A DNA stretch of 8,603 bases from assembly GCA_946184715.1 (NCBI GenBank), contig CAMHGU010000091.1:1-8603 (forward strand), written 5' to 3'. Position 1 is the stretch's first letter; the number at the start of each line of letters is the position of its first letter. This DNA is from an uncultured bacterium (GTDB lineage: Bacteria > Bacteroidota > Bacteroidia > Bacteroidales > Muribaculaceae). A program made the translations under genes and the position numbers. Below are positions 5,686 through 8,603 of the stretch, one piece after another. The notes beneath the pieces are model-generated. The model was given only the letters and a program-made list of their open reading frames with translations, was not told the origin of the DNA and ran no database searches.

Positions 5686-6924
5686 TTACTTCTTAGCGGT
5701 GTCGCTGCCTTTCTTTTTCTTGTCGCGGCGCGGAGGGCCGAAGAGGCCGCCGGCCTGTTGCTCCTCGGCTTCGGCTTCGGAGGCCGACTCATAGGCGATG
5801 GCCACCTTGTCGCCCTCTACGAGGCCCGAAATTACTTGGGCATCGACGCCGTTGTCCACGCCCAGCTCAATCTCGACGGGCACAAGGCGGCCGTCGCGGA
5901 GCGCCCACACGAGGCGGTGCATATCGGTGGTGGGAATGGCGGGGTCTTTGGGCTTGTCGCCGGGTTTCTCGGGGCGCGAGGCCGAGGCGGGCGGTGTGGG
6001 CACGGAGTCGAAAGGCGGCAGACCCTCGTTGTCATCGAACGACTGCGGCTCGAAGCGCAGAGCTTTGAGCGGCACGGTGAGCACATTGCGCGCCTCCTTG
6101 ACGTTGATGGTGATGTTGGCCGTCAGGCCCGGTATGAGCTTCAGCTCAGGATTGGGAGCATTGATGAGCACTTCGTAGGTGACGACGTTTGACGTGGTAG
6201 TGGGCTTGAGGCGCACCTGCGTCACTTGACCTTCAAACACGTCGTTGGGGAAGGCATCGACGGTGAATGACGCGCTCATTCCCACCTTGACTGAGCCTAT
6301 ATCGGCCTCGTCCACGTCGGCCACGACGCGCATATTGGAGAGGTCGGCGATGGTGAAGAGGTTGGCCACGTTCATCGACGACACGACGGTCTGTCCCACC
6401 TCCACTTCGCGCGAGATTACGATGCCGTCGATGGGCGAGTAGATCTCGGCGTAGCTGAGGTTTTTGGCGGCGCGCACACGGTCGGCCTGGGCTTTGTCGT
6501 AGGCGGCTTTGGCCACTTGGTACTCCTTGCGGGTGGTTTCGAATTCGTAGTCGCTGATGAGCTGCTTGTCGTGGAGCTGGCGGTCGCGGTCGTAGTTGCG
6601 CTTGGAGTATTCGTAGGTGGTGCGGGCGCTCTCGAGGTTGGCGTTGGCCGAGCGCAGCTCGGCGTCGAGGGTGGTCTTGTCGATTTCGGCAATGAGCTGT
6701 CCAGCTTTCACCTGGGTGTTGTAGTCGGCGTAGAGCTTGGCGATGATGCCGGTGACCTGGGTGCCCACGTCCACTTGCGTCACGCTCTCGAGGGTGCCGG
6801 TGGCGGTCACTGTCTCTACGATGTCGCCGTGGCTTATGGTGTGGGTCTCAAGCGCCATATGCTCCTTCTTGGAGCAGCCCATGGCGAGCAGCGCTATGAT
6901 TGCTATATATAATGTATTCTTCAT
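5686..6924 (-). CDS. MacA-like periplasmic adaptor (HlyD/RND family), probable lipoprotein
   Basis: This 412-residue adaptor links the permease to the outer-membrane channel. The N-terminus has a hydrophobic run ending LLAMGC (Cys17), a slightly unusual lipobox, so membrane anchoring by lipid is probable. Regions in order: membrane-proximal strand (about 28-46), first half of the lipoyl domain (VDVGTQVTGIIAKL, 51-64), alpha-helical hairpin (about 84-155), second lipoyl half (AEIYSPIDGIVISREVEVGQTV, 159-180), beta-barrel (about 196-275) and membrane-proximal domain resuming at VLTVPLKALR. A Pro-rich insert of about 45 residues (292-336) breaks this last domain before RLVWALRDGRLVPVEIELG. The C-terminus is basic (PPRRDKKKKGSDTAKK). 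It lies 34 bases after the channel gene and 12 before the ATPase gene. A MacA-type partner fits the MacB permease downstream better than an RND pump. Confidence 0.93.
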   Translation of the reverse strand: MKNTLYIAIIALLAMGCSKKEHMALETHTISHGDIVETVTATGTLESVTQVDVGTQVTGIIAKLYADYNTQVKAGQLIAEIDKTTLDAELRSANANLESARTTYEYSKRNYDRDRQLHDKQLISDYEFETTRKEYQVAKAAYDKAQADRVRAAKNLSYAEIYSPIDGIVISREVEVGQTVVSSMNVANLFTIADLSNMRVVADVDEADIGSVKVGMSASFTVDAFPNDVFEGQVTQVRLKPTTTSNVVTYEVLINAPNPELKLIPGLTANITINVKEARNVLTVPLKALRFEPQSFDDNEGLPPFDSVPTPPASASRPEKPGDKPKDPAIPTTDMHRLVWALRDGRLVPVEIELGVDNGVDAQVISGLVEGDKVAIAYESASEAEAEEQQAGGLFGPPRRDKKKKGSDTAKK

Positions 6925-6958
6925 AAGGGTAGATTGATTGAAGAGTTAGCGAAGGGGG

Positions 6959-8296
6959 TTATGGTAGCGACACGTCGCCGTCGCGGTAGAACTGCAGAAT
7001 CTTGGCGCTGAGGATAGCGAGGTATTTGGCTTGGAGCAGCTCTTGACGGGCGGCGAGGAGGTCGTTGTGGGAGGTGATGAGGTCGAGGGTGTTTACGAGG
7101 CCGAGGCGGAACTGCTCGTTGGTAAGCTCGTCGGTGAGCTCGGCGCTTTGGAGCTTCACCTTGCCGCTGCGGTAGCGGGCTTGGGCCGTGGTGCCTTCGA
7201 TGTAGGCACTCTCGATTGATTCCTGCACCGAGGTGAGGATGTCTTCAAGGTCGAGGTCGGCATTGAGGCGGGCTATCTTGGCTCTGGCTATCTCGCTTGA
7301 GGTCACCTTTTGGTCGAAGATGTTGTAGGAGAGGGTGACGCCAATCTGCTCGTGGAGGCCGTGTAGCAGCTGGTTGCCGAAAGTCTCGCCGGTGTGGGTG
7401 CCGTTGTTGGTTGCCACGGAGCCGTTGAGGCTGATGTTGGGGCGTGTGCCGGCTTGGGCGATGGCGATGCGGGCGTCGCTGATGTCGCGGCTAAGCTCGG
7501 TCGATTTAATTGCGGGCAGCCACTCAATGGCCGCGAGATACACGGCAGCCTTATCGGGCATCGGAGCGAGCACCTGTTCTTCGGTGAACGCCACGTCGCT
7601 CAGCTCCACGTCGCTGTCGATGCCCAGTTGGAGCAGCATCTTCATCTCGAGGCACTTGGAGGCGTAGTTGCTGCGGGCCGACTCGATGGTGTAGAGGTCG
7701 GAGTGGTACTGCGAGAGCAGCTGCGTGTAGTCTACGCGCGATATTCGGCCGGAGTTCATCAGCTGCTCGGCGCGCTCGCTTTGCATCTTGGAGGTGGCGG
7801 CCGAGCTCTCGGCGATGCCTATGGCCTCGCGGGCGTAGAGTATCTGCAGATAGGTCGATAATATCGAGGTGGTGAGGGTGTTGAGCTGGCGCTCGATGGT
7901 GAGCCGGCTCTGCCGGTTGAGCAGCTCGGCGCGCTTGATTTCGTTGGTGCGCGAGCCGCCGTCGTAGAGGGTCCAGTTGGAGTTGAGGCCGTAGCTGCCG
8001 TTGTAGTTGTTGACGTGGCCGCCGGTGCCGGGCTTCGGATAGTTGGTGTAGCTCTGGGTGGTGGCTACGTTGAGCGACGGGAACCACTTGGCCTTGGCGG
8101 CTTCGATGTCGATGGCGGTGCTTTCGTGCTCGAGCGTGGCTTGCCTGACGTCGATATTGTGCACGCGGGCATATTCGATGCATTGGTCGTAGGTCCACTC
8201 CGTAGTGGCGGGAAGGCCGATGCTGTCGGGTTGCGCTTGTGTCGCTACCGCTGCGCTTATCGCTAATGCCGTGAGAATTATTGTCTTGCGAATCAT
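6959..8296 (-). CDS. TolC-family outer-membrane efflux channel
   Basis: The frame is open for another 79 codons upstream, but I place the start at the ATG at 8296. It gives a clear signal peptide (MIRKTIILTALAISAAVATQAQ, about 22 residues), and the upstream part would cross the promoter. The resulting 445 residues suit the family. TWTYDQCIEYA-like sequence (EWTYDQCIEYARVHNIDVRQ, 33-52) is the classic start of an OEP repeat. The first repeat spans about 35-225 and the second about 245-440, each with long amphipathic helices around strands such as YGLNSNWTLYDGG (102-114) and IGVTLSYNIFDQ (318-329), which are the transmembrane strands. NEQFRLGLVNTLDLITSHNDLL (393-414) is typical of the second helical pair. 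Three copies should form the exit duct docking with the adaptor encoded next. It is first in the operon, so expression of the whole pump probably starts here. Confidence 0.95.
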   Translation of the reverse strand: MIRKTIILTALAISAAVATQAQPDSIGLPATTEWTYDQCIEYARVHNIDVRQATLEHESTAIDIEAAKAKWFPSLNVATTQSYTNYPKPGTGGHVNNYNGSYGLNSNWTLYDGGSRTNEIKRAELLNRQSRLTIERQLNTLTTSILSTYLQILYAREAIGIAESSAATSKMQSERAEQLMNSGRISRVDYTQLLSQYHSDLYTIESARSNYASKCLEMKMLLQLGIDSDVELSDVAFTEEQVLAPMPDKAAVYLAAIEWLPAIKSTELSRDISDARIAIAQAGTRPNISLNGSVATNNGTHTGETFGNQLLHGLHEQIGVTLSYNIFDQKVTSSEIARAKIARLNADLDLEDILTSVQESIESAYIEGTTAQARYRSGKVKLQSAELTDELTNEQFRLGLVNTLDLITSHNDLLAARQELLQAKYLAILSAKILQFYRDGDVSLP

Positions 8297-8318
8297 ACGG
8301 GTTAATTGTATCAGAGCG

Positions 8319-8350
8319 CAAAGGTAGCAATTTTTGGCGAAAACGGCAAC
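8319..8350 (-). promoter_or_regulatory. Bacteroidota-type promoter of the efflux operon
   Basis: On the minus strand the -7 box TACCTTTG (8326-8319) matches TAnnTTTG perfectly. Exactly 20 bases upstream is GTTG (8350-8347), three of four bases of the -33 consensus TTTG. Initiation near 8313-8316 would leave a leader of about 17-20 bases before the ATG at 8296. The weak -33 box touches a long palindrome, which suggests regulation. Confidence 0.75.
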
Positions 8351-8379
8351 CGCCCCCGCTCCGTGGAGCTTGGGGCGGT
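8349..8379. other. Palindrome overlapping the efflux promoter
   Basis: ACCGCCCC (8349-8356) is exactly complementary to GGGGCGGT (8372-8379). Inside, GCTCC (8358-8362) is complementary to GGAGC (8365-8369), with small internal loops (C on one side, TT on the other) and GT at the tip. That is 13 base pairs, nearly all G-C. It shares two bases with the -33 box and extends upstream. It could be an operator, or a terminator for the upstream gene, since TTTT follows a few bases later on the minus strand; that T-run is short and offset. Confidence 0.6.
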
Positions 8380-8396
8380 CGCGGCAGGGTGAGGCA

Positions 8397-8437
8397 AAGC
8401 CGCAGCAAGGTCGCCACAAGGTTGCGGCTTCGCCGCA
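8397..8437. other. Two mutually exclusive inverted repeats
   Basis: AAGCCGCAGC (8397-8406) can pair with GTTGCGGCTT (8421-8430) over 10 positions including one G-T wobble. The same central TGCGGC (8423-8428) can instead pair with GCCGCA (8432-8437) across a TTC tip. Only one can form at a time. The element is upstream of the efflux promoter, so it would be transcribed only by read-through from the gene ending at 8562. Chance structure in GC-rich DNA is a fair alternative. Confidence 0.4.
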
Positions 8438-8520
8438 GAAATACCTTAAAAATATCTTTAAAATAGTCGGTGCTCTCTCTGCCGCACCAGTTATTTTTAG
8501 TTCATTTTTAAGACATTTCT

Positions 8521-8543
8521 GCCCACAGGGCATCCTTGTGGAC
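8521..8543 (-). terminator. Possible hairpin terminator after the right-edge gene
   Basis: GCCCACAGGG (8521-8530) and CCTTGTGGAC (8534-8543) form a stem of 9 pairs (one a G-T wobble) with one mismatch and a CAT tip. It starts 18 bases past the stop codon of the minus-strand gene ending at 8562, where a terminator is expected. No T-run follows directly; an AT-rich stretch comes further on (8438-8520). A second weak stem, GGTGC (8469-8473) with GCACC (8484-8488), lies in that stretch and is followed by ATTTT on the minus strand. Confidence 0.3.
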
Positions 8544-8561
8544 GTATAGCGGGGCGGAGGG

Positions 8562-8603
8562 TTACTCGCCGGAGAGGACGATTTCGAGGATTGCCGACAC
8601 GTC
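8562..8603 (-). CDS. C-terminal end of a gene, dockerin-like tail (partial)
   Basis: Reading the minus strand from the window edge, one frame gives 13 codons and then TAA: DVSAILEIVLSGE. The rest lies outside the window. The residues resemble the last helix of dockerin type I-like C-termini (pattern DVxAIxxxxL then Gly), which often close secreted Bacteroidales proteins. With so few residues this is suggestive only, and the gene call itself rests on this resemblance and on the strand shared with its neighbours. Confidence 0.4.
   Translation of the reverse strand, partial: DVSAILEIVLSGE

Noticed and set aside
5248..6192. 314-codon plus-strand open frame opposite the ATPase and adaptor genes
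   Set aside because: Same shadow effect: it crosses the boundary of two well-supported minus-strand genes and shows no domain or signal.
8438..8465. Second promoter in the AT-rich patch upstream of the efflux operon
   Set aside because: TATTTTTA on the minus strand and TATCTTTA on the plus strand each miss the final G of TAnnTTTG, and neither has a TTTG box at 19-21 bases.
8297..8533. 79-residue N-terminal extension of the TolC-family protein
   Set aside because: It would pass through a good promoter and a palindrome, and it would bury a clear signal peptide that starts at the ATG at 8296.

Overview
The window most likely comes from a GC-rich member of the order Bacteroidales (Bacteroidota), possibly Muribaculaceae-like; the family is a guess. 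Three things support the order. The promoters match the Bacteroidota form (TTTG, about 20 bases, then TAnnTTTG). Several proteins belong to families found mainly in this phylum (DUF4199, and what I recognise as DUF6452 and DUF6048). The starts lack Shine-Dalgarno sequences. Every complete gene lies on the minus strand, so the layout below runs from high to low coordinates.

Right edge (8562-8603): the last 13 codons of a minus-strand gene whose tail resembles a dockerin-like C-terminus. A 265-base gap (8297-8561) follows. It holds several inverted repeats, an AT-rich patch and a good promoter whose -33 box touches a strong palindrome.

Efflux operon (8296-3710): four tightly spaced genes encode a complete tripartite ABC exporter of the MacA-MacB-TolC type. 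In order they are an outer-membrane TolC-family channel, a lipoprotein-like periplasmic adaptor, an ATPase and a MacB/FtsX-type permease. In Escherichia coli MacB the ATPase and permease are one protein; here they are two genes joined by a TGATG overlap. Together they should use ATP to move a substrate from the inner membrane or periplasm out through the channel. The substrate cannot be read from the sequence.

Gap 3538-3709: a 33-base exact direct repeat, each copy carrying a full Bacteroidota-type promoter, with a hairpin formed around the -33 box of the copy nearest the next gene.

Second operon (3537-125): five genes that abut or overlap. They encode a DUF4199 membrane protein, a GT2 glycosyltransferase with two C-terminal membrane helices (polyisoprenyl-phosphate type), a small FMN nitroreductase, a DUF6452-like lipoprotein and a DUF6048-like exported protein that is probably an outer-membrane beta-barrel. 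The theme is the cell envelope; the role of the nitroreductase is unclear.

Left edge (1-124): a 9-base tandem repeat (TTCTAGATA units) just past the last stop codon, then about 50 bases I cannot assign. I found no tRNA, rRNA, CRISPR array, transposase or phage gene. Most of the window is ordinary core-type gene content. The most unusual material is intergenic: the duplicated promoter repeat, the palindrome at the efflux promoter and the 9-base repeat.
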